Positions 30,208-39,457 of a DNA stretch of 64,000 nucleotides are shown here, piece after piece (position 1 is the stretch's first letter; each line of letters starts with the position of its first letter). Both the position numbers and the translations under genes were made by a program. The notes below the pieces were generated by a model. It was given only the letters and a program-made list of their open reading frames with translations. It was not told the origin of the DNA and did no database searches. The stretch is from contig NZ_PZJO01000002.1 of NCBI RefSeq assembly GCF_003206575.1, forward strand, positions 28,308 through 92,307, in the 5' to 3' direction. The DNA comes from Salinicola endophyticus. GTDB lineage: Bacteria; Pseudomonadota; Gammaproteobacteria; Pseudomonadales; Halomonadaceae.

Positions 30208-31125
30208 TTGAACCTAGAGACCAAATGGCTGGAAGATTTCGTGGCGCTCGCCAATACGCGCAGCTTCTCCGCCTCGGCGCGCCAGCGCCACGTGACCCAG
30301 CCCGCCTTCAGCCGCCGCATCCGCTCACTGGAGCAGGCGATCGGCGCGACCCTCGTCGACCGTTCGACCACGCCGGTCAGCCTGACCCCGGAAGGGCAGC
30401 TGTTCCTGGTGACGGCGCGCAACATGGTCGAGCAGCTCAACGACAGCCTGGCTCATCTGCGCGGCCTGGCGATGGACAACGAGGCGCTCGATATCGTCGC
30501 CGCTCACTCCCTGGCGCTGGCCTTCTACCCGCAGTGGATCTCGCGGCTGCAGAAGGGCGTAGGCGAGTTGCCCACGCGGCTGGTGGCGATGAACGTGGGG
30601 GATGCCATCCACGTCCTGCGTGAGGGTAATTGCGATCTGATGCTGGCCTATCACGACCCCTACGCCACCATGCAGCTGGATGCCGAGATCTTCCCGTCAT
30701 TTTCGATCGGACAGGTCAAGATGCTGCCGGTGAGCGTGCCCAAGGCCAACGGCGAGGCCAAGTTCTCGTTCGACAACGAGGGCTCGATCCCGTTTCTCGC
30801 CTATACCCAGGGCGCCTTCCTCGGCCGCAGCGTGCGCATGTTGCTGAAGAACGAACCCGCGCGCATGCGTCTCAAGACGGTCTATGAAACCGCCATGGCG
30901 GAGGGGCTGAAAGGGATGGCGCTACAGGGGGTGGGGCTGGCCTGGATTCCCGATTTCTGCATTCGCGAAGAGCTGGCCAACGGCAAGCTGGTGCGCGCTG
31001 CCGGCGAGAGCTGGGACATTCCGCTGGAGATTCGCCTCTACCGCTGCTCGCTGGTCCACAAGCCCGGCGTCGAGAAACTGTGGAAGCGCATGATGAAGTT
31101 GCCGAGCGACTTTCTGCGCGCCTGA
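30208..31125 (+). CDS. LysR family regulator, HypT (YjiE)-like
   Basis: 305 residues from a TTG at 30208 with AAGGAG 5 bp upstream. The N-terminus LETKWLEDFVALANTRSFS and VTQPAFSRRIRSLEQAIGATL closely follow E. coli HypT (LETKWLYDFLTLEKCRNFS, QPAFSRRIRALEQAIG), a hypochlorite-responsive regulator. AAAHSL-like (IVAAHSLALAF) and GLAWIPDFCI in the effector domain also match. Whether it senses HOCl is not shown. It may regulate neighbours, but no divergent partner is present. Confidence 0.85.
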   Translation: MNLETKWLEDFVALANTRSFSASARQRHVTQPAFSRRIRSLEQAIGATLVDRSTTPVSLTPEGQLFLVTARNMVEQLNDSLAHLRGLAMDNEALDIVAAHSLALAFYPQWISRLQKGVGELPTRLVAMNVGDAIHVLREGNCDLMLAYHDPYATMQLDAEIFPSFSIGQVKMLPVSVPKANGEAKFSFDNEGSIPFLAYTQGAFLGRSVRMLLKNEPARMRLKTVYETAMAEGLKGMALQGVGLAWIPDFCIREELANGKLVRAAGESWDIPLEIRLYRCSLVHKPGVEKLWKRMMKLPSDFLRA

Positions 31126-31283
31126 TCGGGGACCGGACACACGCCCGGAGCGCACTGGGCTGCTAGACTGGCGAAACGAGAGCCGTGCTTGGCGCATGAC
31201 GATTGTGTGGGCGCGGGCCGGGCAGGGTGGTGACGCGACGCCGAGGGGCCCACGACGACGAGACGGGAAAGGATGCCGTGACG

Positions 31284-32309
31284 ATGGTGAAGATCGCCCA
31301 GTACTGGTTCAACGTGATTCGCGACTCGATCAAGCTATGGCTCGATCGCAACGCCTTCAGCTACGCCGGTTCGCTGGCGTTCTACACCCTGTTCTCTCTC
31401 GCGCCCACGGTGATCATCGCGGTCACCGTGGTGGGGCTGTGGCTGGGCGAGGACGCCGCCCGCGGCGAGATCGTCGCCCGCCTGCAGGATACTCTCGGCC
31501 CTTCTGCGGCCAAGGCGATCGAGGATGCCGTCGCGCAGTCGAGCATTCAGGCGTCGGGGATTCTGCCCACCGTGGCCGGTTTCGTGACCCTGCTGATCGG
31601 CGCGACCACTGTCTTCGGCCAGATGCAGTTCTCCCTCAACACCATCTGGGGTGTGGCGCCCAATCCCGATCGCAACAGCCTTTGGCTGTTCGCCAAGAAG
31701 CGGCTGCTGTCGCTGGCGGTGGTACTGGCGATCGGCTTCGTGCTGCTGGTGTCGCTGGTGCTCGGGATCATCGTCCAGGCTACCTTCAGCTATGCCGGCG
31801 ACTGGGTGCCGGGCAGCAAGATGCTGCTCGAGCTGGCGCAGTTCGCGCTCTCGCTCGCCGTGGTCACGCTGTTCTTCGCCGCCATCTTCAAGGTGCTGCC
31901 GGACGTGGTGCTCTCCTACCGTGACGTCTTTCTCGGCGCCCTGGTCACCGCGGTGCTGTTCATGCTGGGGCGCAACGCGATCGCCGCCTATCTCGCCCAC
32001 ACCGCCACGGCGTCCACCTACGGCGCCGCGGGGTCGGTGGTCCTGGTGCTGCTGTGGGTCTACTACTCGTCGCTGATCCTGCTCTACGGCGCCGCCTTCA
32101 CGCGTACCCATGTGGTCTCGAAGGGCCGCCGGGTGATTCCACGCAACACCGCGGTTCTGGTGCGCCACGAGGTGCTGCGCAAGGAGACCGTGGAGCAGGA
32201 AGCACCACCAACGCCAATGCGCAAGCAGGAGCAGGAGGAGACTTCACATGACCAAGCGCACGATTCGAGCCCGGGTGAGCGGCCACGTGCAGGGCGTGGG
32301 CTATCGTGA
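31284..32309 (+). CDS. YihY/BrkB family inner-membrane protein
   Basis: 341 residues from ATG 31284 (AAAGGA at 10 bp); a GTG at 31278 at 4 bp is the alternative. About six membrane segments with the family features FSYAGSLAFYTLFSLAP and GAAGSVVLVLLWVYYSSLILLYGA-like end. Once called RNase BN, the family has no proven RNase activity. The last about 50 residues are hydrophilic and their coding region overlaps the acylphosphatase gene by 62 bp in another frame. Confidence 0.88.
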   Translation: MVKIAQYWFNVIRDSIKLWLDRNAFSYAGSLAFYTLFSLAPTVIIAVTVVGLWLGEDAARGEIVARLQDTLGPSAAKAIEDAVAQSSIQASGILPTVAGFVTLLIGATTVFGQMQFSLNTIWGVAPNPDRNSLWLFAKKRLLSLAVVLAIGFVLLVSLVLGIIVQATFSYAGDWVPGSKMLLELAQFALSLAVVTLFFAAIFKVLPDVVLSYRDVFLGALVTAVLFMLGRNAIAAYLAHTATASTYGAAGSVVLVLLWVYYSSLILLYGAAFTRTHVVSKGRRVIPRNTAVLVRHEVLRKETVEQEAPPTPMRKQEQEETSHDQAHDSSPGERPRAGRGLS

Positions 32310-32520
32310 GTTCGTGCGCCGCCACGCCGAGCGCTGGGGGCTCACGGGGCACGCGATCAATCAGGACGATGGCGCTGTCGAGGTGGTCGCCCGCGGCGAG
32401 GCCACCGCCATCGCCGAGCTGATCGATCTGCTGTGGGAAGGTCCACCGGCGGCGGACGTGATCGAGGTGAGCGTAGATGAGGCCACGCTGATCGCACCGG
32501 CGAGTTTCACCACCGGCTGA
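32248..32520 (+). CDS. Acylphosphatase
   Basis: 90 residues. The active-site loop VSGHVQGVGYREFVRRHAE holds the catalytic Arg (R24 by family numbering, GVGYR) and a normal Asn in AINQDDGAVEVVARG. It hydrolyses acyl phosphates. AGGAGACTTCAC precedes the ATG. Its start lies inside the yihY gene, so translation is probably coupled. Confidence 0.95.
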   Translation: MTKRTIRARVSGHVQGVGYREFVRRHAERWGLTGHAINQDDGAVEVVARGEATAIAELIDLLWEGPPAADVIEVSVDEATLIAPASFTTG

Positions 32521-32529
32521 AGGCGCGCC

Positions 32530-32562
32530 AGCCAGCGCCCGTCTGGACGACGGGCGCCGGCT
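32530..32562. terminator. Terminator-like hairpin between convergent acylphosphatase and nucleoside hydrolase genes
   Basis: A 14-bp stem with one mismatch (32530-32543 with 32549-32562) and TGGAC loop in the convergent gap. No T-run on either side, so efficiency is uncertain. Confidence 0.5.
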
Positions 32563-32584
32563 GCGAGCCTTGGAACGTGGGCGT

Positions 32585-33535
32585 TCAGGCGCCGGCGGTC
32601 AGGGTCTCGACGATCCACTCGACCACGGCCGGGCCGTCGGCGCCCATGCAGACTTCGACGGTGGCGTCGCGCGTCCAGCGCGCATCCACGAACGCCCGCG
32701 CCTGCGGGGCCAGAATCGTCTGCCCCTCGGCCAGCCCTTCGGTCACCACACTGAGCGTGCCACGGGTGGTGGTGAACAAGTCCGGGCGCAGCAGCCAGGC
32801 CAGGGCACAGCTGTCGTGGGGGCAGCAGCCATCGATGCCCAGCGCCTGCTGATAGAATGTGCGATAGAAAGCGTAGCTCTCTCCCAGTACCCGCCCCAGC
32901 TTGCCTTGGGCCTCGACGATACGCGCCATGCTGTCAGGATCGAGGACACAGCGGTGGGTCGCGTCGAGACCGACCAGCGTCAGCGGCCAGCGCGCCTCCA
33001 GGACCGCCTTGGCAGCGTGCGGGTCGTTGAAGATATTGGCCTCGGCGACCGGTGTCACGTTGCCGCCCTCGCGGATCGAGCCCCCCATCACCACCACCTG
33101 CTTGACCTTGTCCACCAGCGAGGGGTCGAGCTGCAGCGCCGCGGCGAGGTTGCCCAGCGGCCCGACCGCCACCAGCACCACCTCACCCGGACGGGCATTG
33201 ACCTGCTCGACGATGAACTGCGGGGCGCTCTGGGGCAGCGCTTGGGTGCTGATCTCGGGCAGGGCGATGTTGCCCAGGCCGTTGTCGCCGTGGATATGCC
33301 CCGGCGGTGGGTTCTTGGGCTTGACCATGGGCGTGGCGGCGCCCTGGGCCACGGGGATCTGCTGCCCGCCCAGCTCGGCCAGCAGCAGGGCGTTGTGGGT
33401 CGCGACCTCGATGGTGACGTTGCCGAACGTGGTCGTCATCCCCAGCAGCTCGATCTCCGGGTGGGCCAGGGCGATGGCGATGGCCTGGGCGTCGTCGACA
33501 CCCGGGTCGGTGTCGAAAATGATGGGCGTGGTCAT
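32585..33535 (-). CDS. Inosine-uridine preferring nucleoside hydrolase
   Basis: 316 residues from ATG 33535. The N-terminal calcium-binding motif is FDTDPGVDDAQAI, followed by GNVTIEVATHNALLL, VAVGPLGNLA and the C-terminal PHDSCALAWLLRP (catalytic Asp region). It cleaves ribonucleosides to base and ribose. The ribokinase gene directly upstream would phosphorylate the ribose. Last gene of a leftward three-gene set. Confidence 0.93.
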   Translation of the reverse strand: MTTPIIFDTDPGVDDAQAIAIALAHPEIELLGMTTTFGNVTIEVATHNALLLAELGGQQIPVAQGAATPMVKPKNPPPGHIHGDNGLGNIALPEISTQALPQSAPQFIVEQVNARPGEVVLVAVGPLGNLAAALQLDPSLVDKVKQVVVMGGSIREGGNVTPVAEANIFNDPHAAKAVLEARWPLTLVGLDATHRCVLDPDSMARIVEAQGKLGRVLGESYAFYRTFYQQALGIDGCCPHDSCALAWLLRPDLFTTTRGTLSVVTEGLAEGQTILAPQARAFVDARWTRDATVEVCMGADGPAVVEWIVETLTAGA

Positions 33536-33641
33536 GCTCTCTCTCTGTCTCGATGTCTCACGTTGTCGCCTTCTCGCGCTCCGAAGAGCGGTGATCAGCG
33601 ACAAGGGTTCGGCCCCGGCGACCGATGCCGGGGCCACGGAG

Positions 33642-34562
33642 TCAGGTGCGCTCGACGCTCAGCGGCGGCAGGCTCTCGAGGGCCGCCTCGACCGCGTCGG
33701 CCAGCGGGATGCTGGGCGCCGCGCCGGCCTGCTGAACGCATAGGGCCGAGGCGGCGCTGGCCAGGCGCATCGCCTGTTCGATATCGTCGCCGCGCTGGCG
33801 TGCAGCCATGAAGTAGCCGATGAAGGTATCACCGGCCGCGGTGGTATCCACCGCCTCGACCGCATGGGCCGAGGCGCGGATCTGCTCGCCAGCGAGCTGA
33901 TGGCAGACGCCGTCGCGCCCCAGGGTGAGCACGACCTCTACCTCCGGCAGGCGCTCGGCCAGGGCCGCGAGCAGGGTATCGACGTCGCTGTCCGCCTCTT
34001 TCTCGACCAGCGCCGCAGCCTCGCCGCGGTTGAGAAACAGGATACGGCACAGTGACAGCGGCAGGGCGGCCACTTCGGCACTCAGCGGCGCCGGATTGAA
34101 GGCGATCGCCAGGCCGCGCTCGCTGGCTAGACGAATGATGCGCTCGGCGGCGTTGCACTCGTTCTGCATCAGCAGCCAGCTGTCGTCGTCAGCAGCGCCA
34201 ATGAGCGCCTCGAGATGCTTGTCGCTGAAGCCGTGGTTGGCGCCGGGGTAGAGGATGATCGCGTTCTCGGCCTGGTCGTCGACCTGAATCAGGGCGTGGC
34301 CGCTGGCATCGGCGGTCAGCTCCACGTGGGCGGTATCGACGCCCGCCTTGCTGAGAGGTTCCAGCGCCCAGCGATCGGCCTGGCCCAGGCGCCCCCAGTG
34401 GGTCACCTTGCCGCCGGCGCGGGCCAGGGCCAGCGACTGGTTGGCGCCCTTGCCGCCGAGCACCTGACGAAAGCCGGTACTGGACAGGGTCTCTCCGGGG
34501 CGCACCAGGTGCGGCACGCGATAGACGTAGTCGATATTGATCGAGCCGTAGTTGTAGATCAT
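33642..34562 (-). CDS. rbsK: Ribokinase (PfkB family)
   Basis: 306 residues from ATG 34562. PfkB signatures: GGKGANQSLALARAGG at the N-terminus and DTTAAGDTFIGYFMAA with the catalytic Asp. It has the N-terminal NYGSINIDYVYRVPHL typical of sugar kinases. It would turn ribose from the nucleoside hydrolase into ribose 5-phosphate. No ribose transporter is adjacent, so nucleosides may enter through another system. Substrate specificity is inferred from context. Confidence 0.88.
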   Translation of the reverse strand: MIYNYGSINIDYVYRVPHLVRPGETLSSTGFRQVLGGKGANQSLALARAGGKVTHWGRLGQADRWALEPLSKAGVDTAHVELTADASGHALIQVDDQAENAIILYPGANHGFSDKHLEALIGAADDDSWLLMQNECNAAERIIRLASERGLAIAFNPAPLSAEVAALPLSLCRILFLNRGEAAALVEKEADSDVDTLLAALAERLPEVEVVLTLGRDGVCHQLAGEQIRASAHAVEAVDTTAAGDTFIGYFMAARQRGDDIEQAMRLASAASALCVQQAGAAPSIPLADAVEAALESLPPLSVERT

Positions 34563-34582
34563 GGATAACTCACTGCTGGAGA

Positions 34583-35521
34583 TCAGGGGCAACGCCGCCA
34601 GGCGCGAAGGTTGTCGGCGGTCAGTGTCACCACGCGCTGGCGCGCCTCGGGGCTGATCCAGGCGTTGTGCGGGGTGACGATGAGATTGAGTGGCTCGTGC
34701 AACGCTTCGAGCAGGGCATGGCCGTCACGCGGCGGCTCGCTCGGCAGACTATCGACGGCGAGTCCACCCAGCTGGCCCTGGCGCAGGGCGTCGAGTGCAG
34801 CGTGCTCGTCGATGATACCGCCGCGGGCACAGTTGATCAGCAACGCCTCGGGCTTCATTGCCGCCAACGCCTGGATATCGATGAGGCCGCGGGTGGCCTC
34901 GGTCAGCGGGCAGTGCAGGCTGAGCACATCCAGCTCGCCCAGCAGCGTGGCGAGCGCAGGGCGCGTGTCGTTGGCTTCGTTGCCGGGGCGGGCGGCGAAG
35001 GTCACACGCATGCCGAAAGCTTCACCCAGCCGGGCCACCGCGGAGCCCAGCTCGCCGCTGCCGACGATCACCAGGTGCTTGTCGGCGAGCTGCAGCGTGG
35101 GCTGATCGAGCAGGCAGAAAATCTCGCTGCGCTGCCAGGCACCGTCGCGCAGCGCGGACTGATAGTGCGGCAGGCGGGCGGCCAGCGCCAGCATCAGCAT
35201 CAGGGTGTGCTGAGCGACGCTGGCGGTACCGTAGGCGGTGACGTTGCGCACGGCGATGCCACGCCGCTCGGCGGCTTTCATGTCGATGTTGTTGGTGCCC
35301 GTGGCGAGCACGCAGATCAGCGCCAGATCGGGCAGGGCGTCGATCAGCTCGGCGTCGATCACCACCTTGTTGACCAGCGCCACCTGGGCGCCGGCAAGGC
35401 GCTCGCGGCGCTCCTCGGGGGCGGTCAGCGCGTGGACCTCGAGATCGTCGACCAGTGCTCGAAGGGGGCTCAGATCGATATCGTCACCGAGTGATGCGGC
35501 GTCCAGAAGAACGGCTTTCAT
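34583..35521 (-). CDS. D-2-hydroxyacid dehydrogenase, NAD-dependent
   Basis: 312 residues from ATG 35521, with GAGGAAG 7 bp upstream. Rossmann motif VIVGSGELGSAVARLGEAFG, the catalytic Arg in NCARGGIIDE, Glu in the LGGLAVDSLPSEPP region and His in IVTPHNAWIS. Resembles glycerate/hydroxypyruvate reductases. It is the first gene of the set ending in the nucleoside hydrolase; only 20 bp separate it from rbsK. How a hydroxyacid enzyme serves nucleoside use is not obvious. Confidence 0.85.
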   Translation of the reverse strand: MKAVLLDAASLGDDIDLSPLRALVDDLEVHALTAPEERRERLAGAQVALVNKVVIDAELIDALPDLALICVLATGTNNIDMKAAERRGIAVRNVTAYGTASVAQHTLMLMLALAARLPHYQSALRDGAWQRSEIFCLLDQPTLQLADKHLVIVGSGELGSAVARLGEAFGMRVTFAARPGNEANDTRPALATLLGELDVLSLHCPLTEATRGLIDIQALAAMKPEALLINCARGGIIDEHAALDALRQGQLGGLAVDSLPSEPPRDGHALLEALHEPLNLIVTPHNAWISPEARQRVVTLTADNLRAWRRCP

Positions 35522-35625
35522 GCAGGCTTCCTCTCTCCAGCGTGCTGGCCCCGTGCCACCCGCTCGGGCCGGGGCCGCGGTCGCCACGTCGCGGCGGGCG
35601 ACAGCGATTTCCTGAGCCGGTAATA

Positions 35626-35656
35626 TTGCCCGCGACCGGCTGCTGCGCGCTATACT
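35626..35656 (+). promoter_or_regulatory. Candidate sigma70 promoter for fmdB-aspS
   Basis: TTGCCC at 35626-35631 and TATACT at 35651-35656 with a 19-bp spacer, about 250 bp ahead of fmdB. The -10 is good, the spacer is long. Confidence 0.4.
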
Positions 35657-35672
35657 ATGCGGCTTTCGAACA

Positions 35673-35731
35673 CGGCTTGGAAAGGGCGCGCGGCAGTGCG
35701 TATCGATCCCGGCTTGGAAAGCCCGCGCGGC
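35673..35731. repeat. Direct repeat CGGCTTGGAAAG-NNN-GCGCGGC, two copies
   Basis: 22-bp copies at 35673-35694 and 35710-35731 differ only in the three central bases (GGC/CCC type change). They sit in the 5' leader region of the fmdB-aspS transcript, just downstream of the TATACT box. The rest of 35522-35903 shows no gene. Confidence 0.55.
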
Positions 35732-35903
35732 GTCCCTATTTGTCTGTTGTCCGGTTTGTTGCCTGGACGAGTGTCTGGCCTCCCGGATGACTGTCTGGAC
35801 GGACGTACGGGGTGCAGCGGTGGCGCAGCGTGAGCATCGAGGCAGCGACGCCGTTGCGACGTGGCGCGAATCGATCGCGCATCTTTGAGAGAGTGACACG
35901 ACC

Positions 35904-36182
35904 ATGCCCATCTACGAGTACGAGTGCAAAGCCTGCGGCCATCGTCTGGAGAAGCTCCAGAAGATCAGCGCCGCGCCCTTGACCGACTGCCCTGCCTGCG
36001 CCGAGCCGACGCTGTCGCGCCTGGTGTCGGCTGCCGGGTTCCGGCTCGCGGGTGGCGGCTGGTACGAGACCGATTTCAAGTCGGGCAGCAAGAAGAACCT
36101 CGCCGGTGACAGCGGCAGCAAGCCGGCATCGAGTGAGGGCGGCAGCGCCAAGCCTGCCGGTGAGAGCAAGGCCTCGGCCTGA
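35904..36182 (+). CDS. FmdB family zinc ribbon protein
   Basis: 92 residues. [19 protein letters not shown] and PAC give a C-x2-C-x17-C-x2-C zinc ribbon; a GWYETDFK motif follows and then a low-complexity Ser/Lys/Gly tail. Found next to aspS in many gammaproteobacteria. Function unknown. 29 bp ahead of aspS. Confidence 0.9.
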   Translation: MPIYEYECKACGHRLEKLQKISAAPLTDCPACAEPTLSRLVSAAGFRLAGGGWYETDFKSGSKKNLAGDSGSKPASSEGGSAKPAGESKASA

Positions 36183-36211
36183 GCCATAGCATTCATAACA
36201 CAGGATCCCAC

Positions 36212-37993
36212 ATGCGCAGTCATTATTGCGGCCAGTTGAACGAGTCATTGATCGATCAAGAAGTCACGCTTTGCGGGTGGGTGCATCGCCGCCGCGATCA
36301 CGGTGGGGTCATCTTCCTCGATATGCGCGATCGAGACGGTGTCGCTCAGGTGGTGGTGGATCCCGATACGGCGGAGGCCTTTGCCACCGCCGATCGCGCG
36401 CGCAGCGAATACGTGCTGCGGATTCGCGGGCGTATTCGCCTGCGTCCGGAAGGCACCCAGAATCCCAACATGCCCACGGGCATGATCGAAGTGCTGGCCA
36501 AGGACGTGGAGGTGCTCAACACTGCCGCCACGCCGCCGTTCCAGCTCGACGAGCATGGCAAGGTCGGCGAAGAGGTCCGCCTCAAGTATCGCTATGTCGA
36601 TCTGCGCCGTCCGGAGATGATCGAGAAGCTGCGTCTGCGCTCGCGGATCACCCACAGCGTGCGTGCCTATCTGGAGGGTGAGGGCTTTCTCGACATCGAG
36701 ACCCCGATCCTGACCCGCGCCACCCCTGAAGGTGCCCGCGACTACCTGGTGCCGAGCCGTACCCACGAAGGCCACTTCTTCGCGTTGCCGCAGTCGCCCC
36801 AGCTGTTCAAGCAGTTGCTGATGGTCTCGGGCTTCGATCGCTACTATCAGATCGCCAAGTGCTTCCGCGACGAGGATCTGCGCGCCGATCGCCAGCCCGA
36901 GTTCACTCAGATCGATATCGAGGCGTCGTTCATCGAAGAGCGCGACATCATGGGTATCACCGAAACCATGGTGCGTCAGCTGTTCCAAGACGTGCTCGAC
37001 GTGGCGCTCCCCGAGTTCCCGCGCATGCCCTACAGCGAGGCGATGCAGCGCTACGGCTCGGACAAGCCGGATCTGCGTATCCCGCTGGAGCTGGTCGATG
37101 TAGATGACCTGATGCAGTCGGTCGACTTCAAGGTCTTCTCCGGCCCGGCCAAGGCCGAAGACGGCCGCGTCGCCGCGCTCAAGGTCAGCGGCGGGGCCAA
37201 GCTCTCGCGCAAGGAGATCGACGACTATACCAAGTTCGTGGGTATCTACGGTGCCAAGGGCCTGGCCTGGATCAAGGTCAACGAGCGTGCCAAGGGGCTC
37301 GACGGGCTGCAGTCGCCGATCGTCAAGTTCATGGAAGGCGTGATCGAGGAGCTGCTCGACCGCGTGGGCGCGGAGGACGGCGATATCGTCTTCTTCGGCG
37401 CCGACAAGACGCGTGTGGTCAACGAGGCGCTGGGCGCGCTGCGCGTCAAGCTGGGCGAAGACCTCGACCTCTACACCGCCGACTGGGCACCGCTGTGGGT
37501 GGTCGATTTCCCCATGTTCGAAGCCGACGACAACGGCCGCCTGGCCGCGCTGCACCATCCGTTCACCGCGCCTTCCTGCTCGCCGGACGCGCTCAAGGCC
37601 TCGCCGGCCACGGCGCTGTCGCGGGCCTATGACATGGTGCTCAACGGCACCGAACTGGGTGGCGGCTCGATCCGTATCCACGACCAGGAGATGCAGCGTG
37701 TGGTCTTCGACGTGCTCGGCATCGGCAAGGAAGAGGCGGAAGAGAAGTTCGGCTTCCTGCTCGACGCGCTCAAGTTCGGCGCGCCGCCCCACGGTGGCCT
37801 GGCCTTCGGCCTCGACCGTCTGGTGATGCTGATGACCGGTTCGCGCACCATTCGCGACGTCATCGCCTTCCCCAAGACCCAGAGCGCCGCGGACCTGATG
37901 ACCGACGCCCCGGGCGAGGTGAGCAAGGAGCAGCTGCGCGACCTGCACATCCGCCTGCGTCCCAAGGCCAAGCCGGAGAGCGCCGGCGAATAA
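36212..37993 (+). CDS. aspS: Aspartate--tRNA ligase
   Basis: 593 residues, typical of the bacterial type. N-terminal OB anticodon domain ([20 protein letters not shown]), class II motif 2 ([18 protein letters not shown]), the GAD insertion domain, and motif 3 ([16 protein letters not shown]). QSPQLFKQ in the active site. It charges tRNA-Asp. Whether it also charges tRNA-Asn cannot be told without the rest of the genome. A terminator follows. Confidence 0.98.
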   Translation: MRSHYCGQLNESLIDQEVTLCGWVHRRRDHGGVIFLDMRDRDGVAQVVVDPDTAEAFATADRARSEYVLRIRGRIRLRPEGTQNPNMPTGMIEVLAKDVEVLNTAATPPFQLDEHGKVGEEVRLKYRYVDLRRPEMIEKLRLRSRITHSVRAYLEGEGFLDIETPILTRATPEGARDYLVPSRTHEGHFFALPQSPQLFKQLLMVSGFDRYYQIAKCFRDEDLRADRQPEFTQIDIEASFIEERDIMGITETMVRQLFQDVLDVALPEFPRMPYSEAMQRYGSDKPDLRIPLELVDVDDLMQSVDFKVFSGPAKAEDGRVAALKVSGGAKLSRKEIDDYTKFVGIYGAKGLAWIKVNERAKGLDGLQSPIVKFMEGVIEELLDRVGAEDGDIVFFGADKTRVVNEALGALRVKLGEDLDLYTADWAPLWVVDFPMFEADDNGRLAALHHPFTAPSCSPDALKASPATALSRAYDMVLNGTELGGGSIRIHDQEMQRVVFDVLGIGKEEAEEKFGFLLDALKFGAPPHGGLAFGLDRLVMLMTGSRTIRDVIAFPKTQSAADLMTDAPGEVSKEQLRDLHIRLRPKAKPESAGE

Positions 37994-38018
37994 CGTCGCT
38001 CTGCGTTCAGCGTGATCG

Positions 38019-38050
38019 GAACCGGCGCCCCGCGAGGCGCCGGTTCTTTT
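38019..38050 (+). terminator. Rho-independent terminator after aspS
   Basis: GAACCGGCGCC (38019-38029) pairs perfectly with GGCGCCGGTTC (38036-38046), then TTTT. It separates aspS from ruvC. Confidence 0.88.
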
Positions 38051-38198
38051 ATGTAGGGTGAGGGGATAGTCTGCCGAAGACACCCCTACGGCGCGCTCCT
38101 GGCGTATCGTACAGCCCCGTCGAGCAGAAAGGTCGAGCAAGCATGAAGCGCATGACTGAGCCAACGATGATCATCCGCACGACACCGGAGCCGAGACG

Positions 38199-38741
38199 AT
38201 GATGCTGCTGGGGATCGACCCGGGCTCGCGGATTACCGGCTACGGCGTGATCGATATCAGCGACACGCGGCCGCGCTACGTCGCCAGCGGCTGCATTCGC
38301 ATCTCTGGTGACGACCTGGCGCAGAAACTGGCCCAGGTCTATGCCGGGGTTGCCGAGCTGATCGGGCTCTATCGGCCCCAGGAGTTCGCCATCGAACGCG
38401 TGTTCATGGCCAAGAATCCGGACTCCGCGCTCAAGCTGGGCCAAGCCCGCGGCACCGCAATCGTGTGTGCCGCCAATCACGGTATCCCGGTGCACGAATA
38501 CGCCGCACGCCAGATCAAGCAGGCGGTCACGGGCACCGGCGGCGCCGAAAAGGCCCAAGTCCAGCATATGGTGACCGCACTACTCACGCTGGACGCGTCT
38601 CCCCCCGAGGACGCCGCAGACGCGCTGGCCATCGCGCTCACCCACGCCTACGCGCGTCAGGGACTGGTGGCGACCAGCAGCCGCCGGCGTAGCAGCGGTA
38701 GCGCCGGCCGCAACCGCTGGCGCGACTTCAGACCGGAGTGA
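38199..38741 (+). CDS. ruvC: Crossover junction endodeoxyribonuclease RuvC
   Basis: 180 residues (or 179 from the second ATG). Catalytic acidic residues are present: Asp in [12 protein letters not shown], Glu in FAIERVFM, and the Asp pair in [13 protein letters not shown]. It resolves Holliday junctions with RuvAB. Normally ruvA follows directly; here 7.85 kb of other DNA intervenes. A damaged second copy of the last about 140 codons lies at 40623. No yebC gene is present between aspS and ruvC. Confidence 0.96.
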   Translation: MMLLGIDPGSRITGYGVIDISDTRPRYVASGCIRISGDDLAQKLAQVYAGVAELIGLYRPQEFAIERVFMAKNPDSALKLGQARGTAIVCAANHGIPVHEYAARQIKQAVTGTGGAEKAQVQHMVTALLTLDASPPEDAADALAIALTHAYARQGLVATSSRRRSSGSAGRNRWRDFRPE

Positions 38742-38935
38742 GCGAGTTAATTTGAAATTGGCTGATTTTTGTATTCTTCTGAAAATCTATGCATCTATTG
38801 TTAGACAATATTTGCCGGCTTCTTGGTCTTTCGCAAAATATAAAAATGACAGGGGGTTGTGTTTTTAGGTTGCTCTAAGCTGGGCAGATGGAAGCACCAG
38901 CATAAAGCCGGTGTCATGTGAATTTTTTAGATCTA
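38742..38935. other. AT-rich left edge of the island, no gene
   Basis: The base composition drops sharply straight after the ruvC stop codon. No frame is supported. A weak stem (CACCGGC/GCTGGTG, 38892-38911) could end the leftward cdiI transcript. Confidence 0.45.
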
Positions 38936-39457
38936 TCAATTGTATGTAGCGTTTTGCCGAAGCCAAAATGGAGAGTCGTTTAAGCCGAGCTCTTCATACT
39001 CACTTAAAGGTCTTTTTGTCTCCAAGATAAAATGTGGCATATTGGAGATAAGTATTCTAACTGGTTGGTAGATCCCAAATTCGTTGAAAAATGAAATTGC
39101 CGAGTCTTTTGCTTTTGAAAATAGATCGAAATATCTATAAAAAATAGCATCCAAGGTGTCTAGCTTTGAATCGAGCCATGTTATTTCATCATTAGCCTGC
39201 AAGCGTTCGTTCCACTCAATAGCAGATCCTGGTAGGGTGGAAAATATTTCTCTCACCCTCTCCATTAGTGAAAAAGCCGGTTCTAGGTCATCCTGTCGCA
39301 AATATCTCCTATATAGTCGATCCGTCAATAAGCTCCAGTTTTTTTGAGGTTGTTGATTTGCGACAAAAGTGTTAAGACAGTCAAAAAACAATACGACGTC
39401 CGATGCTGGTCCTAATTCATACAATGTATGGCCGCCATCAAAGCCTATTTTTCTCAT
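38936..39457 (-). CDS. CdiI-type immunity protein of a CDI toxin
   Basis: 173 residues, AT-rich coding. The start MRKIGFDGGHTLYELGPASD and the central DRLYRRYLRQDDLEPAFSLM, then QPVRILISNMPHFI and SEYEEL, resemble immunity proteins found after CdiA C-terminal nuclease domains; I judge this from memory of the family. It overlaps the toxin reading frame by 4 bp (ATGA), the usual toxin-immunity layout. It should bind and block the neighbouring toxin domain. It is intact even though the toxin gene is broken. Confidence 0.72.
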   Translation of the reverse strand: MRKIGFDGGHTLYELGPASDVVLFFDCLNTFVANQQPQKNWSLLTDRLYRRYLRQDDLEPAFSLMERVREIFSTLPGSAIEWNERLQANDEITWLDSKLDTLDAIFYRYFDLFSKAKDSAISFFNEFGIYQPVRILISNMPHFILETKRPLSEYEELGLNDSPFWLRQNATYN

